A stretch of DNA of 64,000 nt from NCBI GenBank assembly GCA_025463545.1, contig JAODAR010000010.1:124001-188000 (forward strand), written 5' to 3'. Source of the stretch: Microbacteriaceae bacterium. GTDB lineage: Bacteria; Actinomycetota; Actinomycetes; Actinomycetales; Microbacteriaceae. Positions 1-7,938 of the stretch are shown here, one piece after another. The notes under the pieces are model-generated. The model made no database searches. It was not told the DNA's origin and saw only the letters and a program-made list of their open reading frames with translations. The position numbers were made by a program, and so were the translations under genes. The number at the start of each line of letters is the position of its first letter. Position 1 is the first letter of the stretch.

Positions 1-563
1 CGCTTGCCATTGCCGTGCTGCCGGCGCTGTGGCATCCGCTGGGCCTGACCACCCTGCAGTACGGCCATTGGGTCGGCGCCAGCGTGCACGATGTGGGCCA
101 GGTCGTCGCGACGGCGCAAGTCGCCGGATCGGCCGCGCTGGCGGTCGCCGTCGTGGTGAAGCTGACGCGGGTGCTCATGCTCGCGCCCATCGTGTTCGGC
201 GCCTCCATCGTCGAGCACCGGCGCCTGACGGCCTCGGCCGTGCGCAACGCTGACGCCGCTGCGGCCGGCGACTGGGCTGCGACTGCGACTGCGCGCACGC
301 GGCCGCGGCCGCCGCTTGTGCCACTGTTCGTGGCCGGTTTCATTGTTGCTGTCCTGGTGCGCACTTTCCTTCCGGTGCCTCCCGTTGTAGTGCACACCAC
401 CGACACTCTGCAGACGGCGCTGCTTGCGATGGCGCTGTTCGGGCTTGGTTCGGCCGTGCGGCTGGGCTCACTGGTGCGCACCGGGTGGCGAGCGCTCCTG
501 GTGGGCCTGCTGTCGTGGGCGCTGATCGCCGCGCTCGCCCTTGGCATCGTGCAGCTCACTTAG
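1..563 (+). CDS. YeiH-family putative sulfate exporter, C-terminal part
   Basis: The reading frame is open from the left edge of the window (codons from base 3) to a TAG at 561-563, so only the last ~187 residues are visible. They carry the family hallmark around YGHWVGASVHDVGQVVA followed by several hydrophobic helices and a basic/Ala-rich cytoplasmic loop (residues encoded about 210-310). This matches the UPF0324/YeiH family of polytopic membrane proteins, usually annotated as putative sulfate exporters; the substrate is not established for most members. The family is usually 330-350 aa, so roughly half lies upstream. The next gene is convergent. Family assignment is firm, substrate is not. 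Confidence 0.85.
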   Translation, partial: LAIAVLPALWHPLGLTTLQYGHWVGASVHDVGQVVATAQVAGSAALAVAVVVKLTRVLMLAPIVFGASIVEHRRLTASAVRNADAAAAGDWAATATARTRPRPPLVPLFVAGFIVAVLVRTFLPVPPVVVHTTDTLQTALLAMALFGLGSAVRLGSLVRTGWRALLVGLLSWALIAALALGIVQLT

Positions 564-625
564 CGCGCGCCAGCCCCCTGCAGCGCCAGCCCTTGCGTCC
601 GGCGGTCGGGCACCCGCCCTCCGCG

Positions 626-948
626 CTAGTGGCCTCCGTCAACCAGTCTCAGGCCCACCACACAGCCCACCAGCCCGAGAATGAGCAGCACTTTGAGAAG
701 GGACGCCGGCTCGCCGCCGAAGATCATCGCGTAGGTCACGGTCACGCCGCCCCGATGCCGACCCAGACCGCGTACGCAGTGCCGGTCGAGATATCGCGCA
801 TCGCGAAGGCGAGTCCGCCCATGCTCGCGACGAGCGCGACGCCGAAGACGACGGATGGCCACAGTTTCGTGAGGCCTTCCGATTTTCCGAGGGCCGTCGC
901 CCAGACGGCCTCCAGCAGGCCAGACACAATCAGCACAATCCACGACAT
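626..948 (-). pseudogene. gdx: Guanidinium exporter Gdx (SMR family), frameshifted
   Basis: The first ~67 residues from ATG 948 (MSWIVLIVSGLLEAVWATAL) and the last ~36 residues (ending GLRLVDGGH) together form one complete four-helix small multidrug resistance protein of the Gdx/SugE subtype, including the conserved Glu13 and the GLLE motif. They lie in different frames: after VWVGIGAA the original frame meets TGA near 743-745, and reading continues only if one base is restored around 743-752. Gdx proteins export guanidinium in exchange for protons. The gene sits just behind a guanidine-III riboswitch, with GGAG 8 nt before the ATG. The frameshift may be a true mutation or a sequencing error in a GC-rich run; the protein is otherwise intact. 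Confidence 0.85.
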
Positions 949-963
949 GACGCACACTCCGGT

Positions 964-1004
964 GGCCAGTCTTGTCGCGTTCCGGGTACTGATCCCTCGT
1001 CCGG
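964..1004 (-). ncRNA. Guanidine-III riboswitch (ykkC-III)
   Basis: Read on the minus strand, the segment has the diagnostic blocks in order: CCGGACGAGG, then GUACCCGG, then GACAAGAC. These are the conserved pseudoknot and guanidine-binding positions of the ykkC-III class. The stem halves CAGU and ACUG flank the core, and the two CCGG tracts supply the pseudoknot-type pairing. The element ends about 15 nt before the ATG of the Gdx gene and a further CCGGAG overlaps the ribosome binding site (957-962), so control of translation initiation is likely. Guanidine-III riboswitches typically precede Gdx exporters in actinobacteria, which agrees with the downstream gene. Confidence 0.92.
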
Positions 1005-1212
1005 GGCCGTGTCGACGGCCTGCGGCAATGGTACCGGCCGGGTGTGCACGCGATGGGCATCCGCTTGGTGGACGGAGTGCTCGATGACCATCCGCCCGCC
1101 ACCTCCCCCGTCGCGCGCCGCGCGCCCCAAAAGGCGTGGCGCCGCCGCCCCGGCGGTAGCGCCGTGCCCTTTCAGGCGCGACCACCGCGGAAGGGCTCCC
1201 CGAGCGGCACCG

Positions 1213-1251
1213 CGCTACCGGCGGGCGCTACCGGCGGGCGCTACCGGTGGG
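1213..1251. repeat. 3 x 13-bp tandem repeat across a stop codon
   Basis: Unit CGCTACCGGCGGG occurs at 1213-1225 and 1226-1238, and with one change at 1239-1251. The third unit contains the stop codon of the minus-strand flavoenzyme gene (1241-1243). Units are in perfect phase, so this is local duplication. The rest of 1005-1212 shows no gene or recognisable element. Confidence 0.9.
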
Positions 1252-2428
1252 CCACCCGCCCGCGCGGGCCCGCGTTCGGCGTGCGGGACAGGGCGAACAA
1301 GCCGGGGGCGGCCGCGGCATCCGTTGCCAGGTCCGCGAGGATGCGGCCGACGGCCGGGGTGAACTTGAACCCATGGCCGCTGAACCCTGCGCCGACCACG
1401 ACCGGGCCGACCCGGTCCAGCACGAAATTCTCGTCGGCAGTGGTGGTGTAGGTGCAGCTGACCGGTTCGAGCACGTCGGGGTCAGCGCCAGGCAGCCAGT
1501 CCCTCACGTACCGCTGCAGCGCGGCGAGCTGTGCCGGCTCGGGCAGAAACGTTCGGGCATCGGGGTCGGTGACCGGACCGACGCCATGCCAGCCGGCCTT
1601 CACACCCAGCCCGGGCGTGTACATGCCGTAGATCGGCGAGTACCACCATGAGTAACGCGGATCTGACGGGTCGAAGCTGTGATTGAAGCCGGGCCAGTCG
1701 GTGGCGGCGCGAGCCGCGGCATCCGTCGACTGGTCGCGCAGCGCGAAGTGCGCCGGCTGCTCCTGCGTCACCACCAGCCGGGGCACCGGGAGCACGCCCG
1801 CGAGGAGTTTGCTGGTCCAGGCGCCGACGGTGACGACCACCCGCCGGGCTTCGATCGCGCCGCTGTCGCTTCCGCTCTCTGTGGTCACCCGCACCCGATC
1901 GTCGCCGAGCACCTCGAGTCGCAGCACGCGCGCGCCGTGGCGCACCTCGGCACCCGCATCAACGGCAGCCGACTGCAGCGCCGCCACCGACGCGTCGGCG
2001 TTCAGGCGGCCGGCGTCCGGCGTGTGCAGCACGCGGCCGTCGAAACGGATGCCCGGCCAGCGCTCCCCCGCCGCCTCCGCGGTGAGGAAAGAGGCGCCGA
2101 GGCCCACCCCGTGAAGCGCCTCGGCTACCGTGTCGAATCCGGGATTCGGCCCGTGGTTGACGATGCCGACCTGCTCCAGCAGGCGGGCACCGGTGTCCGC
2201 TTCGAGCTCCCGCCACAGCCGCAGGGACTCGGCCAGCATCGCGACGTAGGTGGGATCTGCGTACGACGTGTTGAAGTTGCGGGACGCCCCGTGCGAGGCT
2301 CCGTTGACGTGCCCGGGCGCGAATCGCTCCAGCAAGATGACACTGCGGCCACGCCGGGCCAGCTGCCACGCTGTCGCCGAGCCCATCGCTCCGCCGCCGA
2401 TGACAACCGTCTCCACCTGTTCGACCAT
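1241..2428 (-). CDS. FAD-dependent oxidoreductase, monomeric sarcosine oxidase / N-methyltryptophan oxidase type
   Basis: A 395-aa cytosolic flavoenzyme of the DAO/MSOX superfamily that oxidises N-methyl amino acids, giving the demethylated amine, formaldehyde and H2O2. The N-terminus has the dinucleotide-binding motif VIGGGAMGSATAWQLA followed by the family signature SHGASRNF. Near residue 325 CTYTTTADENF carries the Cys that in MSOX binds FAD covalently, followed by the GFSGHGFKFTPAVG flavin contact region. I chose ATG 2428 because AGGA lies 8 nt upstream; ATG 2437 is in frame but lacks such spacing. It is divergent from metY across a 100-bp shared promoter region. Exact substrate (sarcosine, N-methyltryptophan or another) cannot be told from sequence. 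Confidence 0.85.
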   Translation of the reverse strand: MVEQVETVVIGGGAMGSATAWQLARRGRSVILLERFAPGHVNGASHGASRNFNTSYADPTYVAMLAESLRLWRELEADTGARLLEQVGIVNHGPNPGFDTVAEALHGVGLGASFLTAEAAGERWPGIRFDGRVLHTPDAGRLNADASVAALQSAAVDAGAEVRHGARVLRLEVLGDDRVRVTTESGSDSGAIEARRVVVTVGAWTSKLLAGVLPVPRLVVTQEQPAHFALRDQSTDAAARAATDWPGFNHSFDPSDPRYSWWYSPIYGMYTPGLGVKAGWHGVGPVTDPDARTFLPEPAQLAALQRYVRDWLPGADPDVLEPVSCTYTTTADENFVLDRVGPVVVGAGFSGHGFKFTPAVGRILADLATDAAAAPGLFALSRTPNAGPRGRVAHR

Positions 2429-2518
2429 GCGTTCCATCCTGCCGCACCGGCAGCATCCGTTCGCCTCCGGCGTTGCGCGGTGTTACGCCCGCCGTCCGCA
2501 ACACACGCGCAATCCCGC

Positions 2519-2524
2519 TAGCGT
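2519..2524 (+). promoter_or_regulatory. -10 box of leaderless metY promoter
   Basis: TAGCGT ends 6 nt before ATG 2531, so transcription would start at the start codon itself. No Shine-Dalgarno sequence is present. Confidence 0.6.
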
Positions 2525-2530
2525 TGCCGC

Positions 2531-3826
2531 ATGGCAGATCGCGAATACGGCTTCACCACGCGCGCAATTCACGCGGGCAACATCCCCGACCAGGTCACCG
2601 GCGCCCGCGCCCTGCCGATCTACCAAACCAGCGCGTTCGTCTTCGATGACACGACGGATGCCGCCGCCCGCTTCGCCCTGCAGAAATACGGGAACATCTA
2701 CTCCCGTGTGGCCAACCCCACCGTGGCCGCGTTCGAAGAGCGGATCGCGAGCCTCGAGGGCGGACTCGGCGCGGTCGCGACCGCGAGCGGCCTCTCCGCG
2801 CAGTACATCACCTTCGCGAGTCTGGCGGGAGCCGGCGACCACATCGTCTCGAGCGCCCAGCTCTACGGCGGCTCGATCACCCAGCTGGACGTGACCCTGC
2901 GCCGGTTCGGCGTCGAGACCACCTTCGTGCAGGGGTCAGAGCCGGCCGACTATGCGGCGGCGATCACTGACAAGACCAAGCTGATCTTCGCCGAGACGGT
3001 GGCGAACCCGTCCGGAGAGGTCGCCGACATAGAAGGACTCGCCGCCGTGGCGCATGCCGCCGGCATCCCGCTCGTCATCGACTCCACCGTCGCCACTCCC
3101 TACCTCAGCCGTCCGATCGAGTGGGGCGCCGACGTGGTCATCCACTCCGCGACGAAGTTCCTCGGCGGTCACGGCACCACCCTCGGTGGCGTTGTGGTGG
3201 AGAGCGGCCGGTTCAACTGGCACAGCGACAAATTCCCGCTGTTCGGGGAACCCGTCCCGAGCTATGGCGGCCTGGAGTGGTCGGGCAACTTCGGCGAGTA
3301 CGCCTTTTTGACCCGGCTCCGCGCGGAGCAGCTCCGCGACATCGGACCCACGCTCGCGCCGCACTCCGCGTTCCTGCTCGCGCAGGGCGTCGAGACGCTT
3401 CCGCTGCGCATGCGCGCACACGTTGCGAACGCCCGCGCCGTCGCCGAGTGGCTGGATGCCGACCCGCGCGTCGACTACGTCAACTGGGCCGGATTGCCGC
3501 AACACCCGCACTACGAGCGCGGCCGCAAGTACCTGCCCCAGGGTCCCGGATCGGTGTTCACCTTCGGCGTGAAGGGCGGCCGCGACGCCGGTCGCAGCTT
3601 CATCGAGTCGGTGGATCTAGCCAGCCACCTCGCCAATATCGGCGACGCCAAGACCCTGGTGATCCACCCCGCGTCCACCACGCATGCGCAGCTCACCGAG
3701 CAGCAACTCATCGCCGCCGGCGCGCTGCCCGGACTGGTGCGGATTAGTGTGGGCATCGAAGACGTTGAAGACATCATCTACGATCTCGACCAGGCCCTCG
3801 ACAAGGCCGCCGGAGGTTCCAAATGA
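2531..3826 (+). CDS. metY: O-acetylhomoserine sulfhydrylase / aminocarboxypropyltransferase
   Basis: A 431-aa PLP enzyme of the Cys/Met-metabolism family (fold type I). It condenses O-acetylhomoserine with sulfide (or methanethiol) in direct-sulfhydrylation methionine synthesis. The PLP lysine is in SATKFLGGHGTT (about residue 208). The N-terminal block FTTRAIHAGNIPD and the conserved ALPIYQTSAFVFDDT are those of MetY rather than of cystathionine gamma-synthase, which is shorter (about 380-400 aa). The gene has a leaderless promoter and ends in ATGA overlapping the CoA-binding protein gene, so the two are translationally coupled. Confidence 0.93.
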   Translation: MADREYGFTTRAIHAGNIPDQVTGARALPIYQTSAFVFDDTTDAAARFALQKYGNIYSRVANPTVAAFEERIASLEGGLGAVATASGLSAQYITFASLAGAGDHIVSSAQLYGGSITQLDVTLRRFGVETTFVQGSEPADYAAAITDKTKLIFAETVANPSGEVADIEGLAAVAHAAGIPLVIDSTVATPYLSRPIEWGADVVIHSATKFLGGHGTTLGGVVVESGRFNWHSDKFPLFGEPVPSYGGLEWSGNFGEYAFLTRLRAEQLRDIGPTLAPHSAFLLAQGVETLPLRMRAHVANARAVAEWLDADPRVDYVNWAGLPQHPHYERGRKYLPQGPGSVFTFGVKGGRDAGRSFIESVDLASHLANIGDAKTLVIHPASTTHAQLTEQQLIAAGALPGLVRISVGIEDVEDIIYDLDQALDKAAGGSK

Positions 3827-4443
3827 GTGTGACCGACGTATCCGTGACAGACGCGACAACGGATGCCGCGGCATCCGTTTCGACGACCGCATCCGTGCAA
3901 CTGGCCAACGGGCTGAGCTGTGATGTCCCGGCCGATTCGCCGCTGGCGAAACTTCTCCGGTCGCAGCGCACCTGGGTCGGCCCGGATGCCAAGGCGCGGC
4001 TGAAGCTCCTTCGCGAGGCGAAGTCGGTGGCGATCGTGGGCGCGTCGCCGAACCCGGCCCGGTCCAGTTACTTCGTCGGGACCTACCTGCAGCAGTCCAG
4101 CGACTACCGGGTGTATTTCGTGAACCCAAACGCTGACACCATCCTGGGCGAGAAGGCCTACCCGGATCTCGCCTCCCTCCCCGAAGTGCCCGACATCGTC
4201 GACGTGTTCCGGCGGGGCAGTGACATCCCGGCGGTCATCGACGACGTGCTCGCCGTCGGGGCGCCGACGGTGTGGGTGCAGCTCGGCATCTGGAACCAGG
4301 ACGCGGCGTTGTACGGCGAGTCGAAGGGCCTCACCGTCGTGATGGACCGCTGCATCAAGATCGAGCACGCGCGTTTCCACGGCGGGCTGCACCTGCTCGG
4401 CTTCGACACCGGCCAAATCACCGCGCGCAAGACCATCCGCTAA
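3823..4443 (+). CDS. CoA-binding protein (YccU-like)
   Basis: A 206-aa soluble protein. After a low-complexity Thr/Ala/Val-rich N-terminal stretch of about 30 residues comes a single Rossmann domain of the CoA_binding_2 family: KSVAIVGASPNPARSSYFVG, then the strand YRVYFVNPNAD, the DIVDVFRR turn, and WVQLGIWNQDA...VVMDRCIKIEH at the end. These match the small acyl-CoA-synthetase-like CoA-binding proteins. GGAGG lies 6 nt before ATG 3823, and the start overlaps the metY stop by 4 nt. This MetY pairing is recurrent in actinobacteria as far as I recall; the biochemical role is unknown. Confidence 0.85.
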   Translation: MSVTDVSVTDATTDAAASVSTTASVQLANGLSCDVPADSPLAKLLRSQRTWVGPDAKARLKLLREAKSVAIVGASPNPARSSYFVGTYLQQSSDYRVYFVNPNADTILGEKAYPDLASLPEVPDIVDVFRRGSDIPAVIDDVLAVGAPTVWVQLGIWNQDAALYGESKGLTVVMDRCIKIEHARFHGGLHLLGFDTGQITARKTIR

Positions 4444-4498
4444 GTCCCTTCCCGTCGCGCGAGCTCTCCCGCGAACTCCCTCCCGCGAGCTCTCTCCT

Positions 4499-4558
4499 GC
4501 GAGAACGCAGTTGTGGCGTGAACTCGCCCGGGGCAAAACCGCCACTACTGCGTGTTCG
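4499..4558. repeat. Intergenic imperfect palindrome, family B copy 1
   Basis: Arms 4499-4518 and 4540-4558 pair around a core of CGAGAACGCAGTTGTGGCG-type sequence. It resembles the elements at 18864-18936 and 23601-23659. Just upstream (about 4457-4500) are three imperfect ~14-bp units of the type CGCGAGCTCTCTCC. Confidence 0.7.
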
Positions 4559-4616
4559 TGGAACCGGGCCGCAAGAGTTGAGCGCGCGGAGCACGATAGC
4601 TGCGCACGCTTCGCCG

Positions 4617-4622
4617 TAGCAT
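4617..4622 (+). promoter_or_regulatory. -10 box of leaderless sdaA promoter
   Basis: TAGCAT lies 7 nt before GTG 4630. The overlapping ATG at 4621 would fall inside the -10 box, which argues that GTG 4630 is the real start. Confidence 0.5.
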
Positions 4623-4629
4623 GAGAGGC

Positions 4630-6009
4630 GTGACAGCGTACGTGTCAGCCCTCGATCTCTTCTCGATCGGAATCGGCCCCTCCAGTTCCCACACGGTGGG
4701 TCCCATGCGGGCGGCGTTGACCTTCGCGGGACACCTCGCTGAAAGCGGCCACCTCGCCGACGTGCGGCGGGTCAGCTGCTCGCTCTACGGATCGCTCGGT
4801 TCCACCGGCCTCGGCCACGGCACCCCCGACGCCGTACTCGCAGGGCTTGCCGGGTACCGGCCCGAGACCTGCGACCCCGACGATGTGCGGGCCGCCTGGT
4901 CCGGCCTCGCCGACGGTGCCACCCTCCTCCTCGCCGGCACCCACCGGATCCCAGTCAGCCGCGATGACGTCGGCTTCGAGCCGCGCACCCGGCTCCCCGG
5001 ACACCCCAACGCGCTCACGCTCACCGCGTGGGATGAAACGGATGCCCTCCCGCTGTTCGAAGAGACCTGGTACTCGATCGGTGGCGGGTTCATCCGTCGC
5101 GACGGAGACCCGGTGGTCGCCAGGACGCCCGCCGTCGAACCGCCGCTGCCGTACTCGTCCAGCCAAGAAATGCTGGCCCTCTGCGACTCGACCGGACTCG
5201 GCATCTGTGACATCGCCCGCGCGAATGAAGAGGCGATCCACGGCGCAGAGGCGCTCGACGCCGGCCTCGACGCGATCTGGAACGCCATGCACGAGTGCGT
5301 CGAAACCGGCCTGCTGGGCGGCGGGACCCTACCCGGCGGCCTCAAGGTCAAGCGCCGCGCCGCCTCCGTGCGGGCACAACTCGAGGAGTACGACAGCCTG
5401 CCGCTGCGGGAACGTGACACCTCCACCGAATGGCTGCACGCCTTCGCCCTCGCCGTCAACGAGGAGAACGCGTCCGGCGGCCGGGTCGTCACGGCCCCCA
5501 CGAACGGCGCCGCCGGAATCATCCCCGCCGTCGGCCACTACTACCTGCGGTTCGTCCCCGGCGCGGACACCGCCGGCATCCGTCGCTACCTGCTCACCGC
5601 GGCGGCGATCGGGTCCCTGGTCAAGGCGAACGCGTCGATCTCCGGTGCGGAGGGTGGCTGCCAGGCCGAGGTCGGCTCCGCCTGCGCGATGGCGTCCGGC
5701 GCGCTGTGCGCTGTGCTCGGCGGCACGCCGCGGCAGGTGGAGAATGCGGCCGAGATCGCGATGGAGCACCACCTCGGGCTCACCTGCGACCCGGTCGGCG
5801 GCCTGGTCCAGGTTCCCTGCATCGAACGGAACGCGATCGCATCCTCCACAGCGGTGTCGGCGGCCCGCCTCGCGCTGCACGGCGACGGCACCCACCTGGT
5901 GTCACTCGACGCCGTGATCGAGACCATGCGGCAGACCGGCATCGACATGATGACCAAATACAAGGAAACCAGCGAAGGCGGTCTGGCGGTCAACGTCATC
6001 GAGTGCTGA
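4630..6009 (+). CDS. sdaA: L-serine dehydratase, single-chain iron-sulfur type
   Basis: A 459-aa enzyme that deaminates L-serine to pyruvate and ammonia with a [4Fe-4S] cluster. The N-terminal beta domain starts MTAYVSALDLFSIGIGPSSSH with the GPSSSHTVGPM motif at residues 16-26. The alpha domain carries probable cluster ligands Cys344, Cys386 and Cys397, a spacing matching the type 2 enzymes. The chain ends ...AVNVIEC, so the last residue is Cys459; in Legionella L-serine dehydratase a C-terminal Cys tail enters the active site and acts as a tethered inhibitor released by substrate. GTG 4630 was preferred over ATG 4621 (9 nt upstream) because of the -10 box position. Confidence 0.93.
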   Translation: MTAYVSALDLFSIGIGPSSSHTVGPMRAALTFAGHLAESGHLADVRRVSCSLYGSLGSTGLGHGTPDAVLAGLAGYRPETCDPDDVRAAWSGLADGATLLLAGTHRIPVSRDDVGFEPRTRLPGHPNALTLTAWDETDALPLFEETWYSIGGGFIRRDGDPVVARTPAVEPPLPYSSSQEMLALCDSTGLGICDIARANEEAIHGAEALDAGLDAIWNAMHECVETGLLGGGTLPGGLKVKRRAASVRAQLEEYDSLPLRERDTSTEWLHAFALAVNEENASGGRVVTAPTNGAAGIIPAVGHYYLRFVPGADTAGIRRYLLTAAAIGSLVKANASISGAEGGCQAEVGSACAMASGALCAVLGGTPRQVENAAEIAMEHHLGLTCDPVGGLVQVPCIERNAIASSTAVSAARLALHGDGTHLVSLDAVIETMRQTGIDMMTKYKETSEGGLAVNVIEC

Positions 6010-6080
6010 CGCGCCACTCCTCGCCCTCCGCCGACGACTCCCCTCGAGAAGTTCGGCAAGCGCGGATGGCGACGGTTCGA

Positions 6081-6140
6081 TGGCCGATAACTGTCGCCTG
6101 GTACGCCCCTCCTACGCCAGGGACCGACAGTTGCCGACCA
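6081..6140. terminator. Palindrome / probable terminator after sdaA
   Basis: Arms 6081-6101 and 6117-6140 pair with few mismatches around AACTGTCG/CGACAGTT. It follows sdaA by 70 nt and has no T tract, as is common in GC-rich genomes. Confidence 0.55.
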
Positions 6141-6273
6141 CCAAGGCCGGACAAACGGATGCCGGCAGGTGCGGCCACGACGCCGCTACCCTAAGCTGGC
6201 GGAAGTTTGCGCCAGCGCGCGGAAGTGACGCCAGCGCGTACCTCTTCGTGGAGACAGTTCAGGGGGAACCATC

Positions 6274-6765
6274 ATCGTTGCATCTGCATTCCTGCGCCGC
6301 GGGCTGACCGTCGCCGCGGCATCCGTTGTCATGCTCGGCCTCGCCGGGTGCGCCGGCACGCCAGCGCCGGTGGTCACGGCCACGGCTACGGCCACGGCCG
6401 AGCCGACGCCCACGCCCACACCGACGCCCACCCCCACTCCGTCGCCCACGCCCGCCGAGGAGCCACCGCTGGTGCCCAACCCGCCGGTCGGCCAGGTCGT
6501 GCCGAATGCTCCCGCTCCACTGGTGGAGCCGGGACCGGCCGCAGACCTCGGCGCCACGTCGGGCGCACGGGGCAGAACGACGAGCGACGGCAGCGGCAAC
6601 TTACTCGCCTACACGGTGGTCGAGGGCGACACGTTCTTCGACATCGCCCAGCGCTTCGACGTGCCGGTGCAGCAGTTCCTGCACATGAACCCGTCGGTGC
6701 CCGGGCTCGGCGAGGACATCTACATCAATCAGGTCATCAACCTGGACTGGACCACCAAGCGCTGA
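6274..6765 (+). CDS. LysM-domain lipoprotein, probable AUC start
   Basis: A small exported protein, probably cell-wall associated. A lipoprotein signal (FLRRGLTVAAASVVMLGLAGC, lipobox LAGC) is followed by a Thr-Ala then Thr-Pro repeat linker (about residues 31-55), a Pro-rich spacer and one C-terminal LysM domain (YTVVEGDTFFDIAQRFDVP...INQVINL) that would bind peptidoglycan. The signal peptide is complete only if translation starts upstream of ATG 6331. In that frame no ATG, GTG or TTG exists between the stop at 6226 and 6331; the codon placed 6 nt after AGGGGGA is ATC 6274. Using ATG 6331 would leave only MLGLAGC before the lipid-modified Cys, too short for export. Confidence 0.75.
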   Translation: MVASAFLRRGLTVAAASVVMLGLAGCAGTPAPVVTATATATAEPTPTPTPTPTPTPSPTPAEEPPLVPNPPVGQVVPNAPAPLVEPGPAADLGATSGARGRTTSDGSGNLLAYTVVEGDTFFDIAQRFDVPVQQFLHMNPSVPGLGEDIYINQVINLDWTTKR

Positions 6766-6772
6766 CCGCGCT

Positions 6773-7825
6773 CTAGACCCGCCCGAACTGGCGGTGGATC
6801 TGCTCGATAATCTCGATCACCCGCAGGGAGTCGCGCGGGTCGACCGGAAGGTCAGCCCCGCGGAGCAGCGCGTCGGCGAGCCCCGCGTAGAACGCGTCGT
6901 AACTGCCGCGTTCAGCGGGCACGGTCGTGAGCGTCCCGTCGATCCCGAGCACCCCCCAGGCGCCCTCAGGTTCGAGGCCGTAGCCTGCATCGGTCGGCAG
7001 CGCACCGGCGGCGAGGGCGGCCTCCTGGCCGTCGAGGCCCCACTTGGTGTAGCCCGATTCCGACCCGAGCACCCGGAAACGTGGGCCGGCCTGCGCGGCC
7101 AGGGTGTTCATCCACAGGTGCGAGCGCACCCCCGACGCGTGCCGCAACGCCACGAAGACGTCATCGTCCGCCGCTCCTCCGCTTCGCCGAGTGTCGATCT
7201 CGGCGACGAGGCTCTCCACCGGTCCGAATAACAGCAGCGCCTGGTCGATCAGGTGGGCGCCCAGGTCGAACAGGGCCCCGCCGCCCTCGGCCGCGGTCGA
7301 TTCTGCCTTCCAGACCTTGGTCTGCACCGGCTTCCACACCTCGAACCGGGATTCGAAGCGGCGAACCTCGCCGAGTGCACCGTCGCCGATGAGCTTTCGC
7401 AGGGTGAGAAAGTCGGCGTCCCAGCGGCGGTTCTGGAACACCGTCAGCGGCAGGCGCATCCGTTCTGACTTCTCGATCAGCGCCCGGCCGGCAGCCGAAG
7501 TGACAGCGAACGGCTTGTCGACGACCACGGCCAGTCCGGCGTCCAGTGCCGCATCGGCAAGGTCGGCGTGGCTGCCCGGCGGGCTCGCAATGATGACCAG
7601 GTCGAGGTCATCTGACGCGGCGAGGAGCTCCTCCGGCGTCGCGACCACTCGGGCGCGCGGGTGCTTGCCGGCCGCCTGGCCCTGCCGGTCGGGGTTGCCG
7701 GTGACGATCAGGTCGAGCGAGTAGTCGGGGTTGGCCGCGATCAGCGGCGCGTGGAAGACCCGCCCGGCCAGGCCGAAGCCGATCAGGCCGGTACGGATCG
7801 GTGTGCTGGCGTCTGGCGGATTCAC
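6773..7825 (-). CDS. Gfo/Idh/MocA family oxidoreductase
   Basis: A ~350-aa NAD(P)-dependent oxidoreductase. The N-terminal Rossmann fold has TGLIGFGLAGRVFHAPLI and the catalytic-type motif VVVDKPFAV (the EKP motif is DKP here). The C-terminal domain has WDADFLTL, GALFDLGAHLIDQALLLFG and the usual ending of YghU/YvaA-type members. Substrate is probably a sugar or inositol-related alcohol but cannot be deduced. GTG 7825 is chosen because TAGGCT lies 7 nt upstream on the minus strand; the 25 codons upstream of it in frame derive from a duplicated piece of the helicase gene and are not credible protein. Confidence 0.85.
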   Translation of the reverse strand: MNPPDASTPIRTGLIGFGLAGRVFHAPLIAANPDYSLDLIVTGNPDRQGQAAGKHPRARVVATPEELLAASDDLDLVIIASPPGSHADLADAALDAGLAVVVDKPFAVTSAAGRALIEKSERMRLPLTVFQNRRWDADFLTLRKLIGDGALGEVRRFESRFEVWKPVQTKVWKAESTAAEGGGALFDLGAHLIDQALLLFGPVESLVAEIDTRRSGGAADDDVFVALRHASGVRSHLWMNTLAAQAGPRFRVLGSESGYTKWGLDGQEAALAAGALPTDAGYGLEPEGAWGVLGIDGTLTTVPAERGSYDAFYAGLADALLRGADLPVDPRDSLRVIEIIEQIHRQFGRV

Positions 7826-7832
7826 ACGATCC

Positions 7833-7838
7833 AGCCTA
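7833..7838 (-). promoter_or_regulatory. -10 box of leaderless oxidoreductase promoter
   Basis: Minus-strand TAGGCT is followed by 7 nt and then GTG 7825. No Shine-Dalgarno sequence is present. Confidence 0.55.
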
Positions 7839-7850
7839 TCCGCCGCTTCC

Positions 7851-7938
7851 ATCAGAGGCGGTTCACTCCGGTCACCTGCACGACCGCCTCCCAGCCTCAT
7901 CAGAGGCGGTTCACTCCGGTCACCTGCACGACCGCCTC
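7851..7938. repeat. 40-bp direct duplication of a gene 3' end
   Basis: The 40 bp at 7851-7890 recur at 7899-7938 without a mismatch visible by eye (period 48). The right copy is the last 13 codons and stop of the helicase gene; the left copy lies between that gene and the oxidoreductase promoter. Confidence 0.9.
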
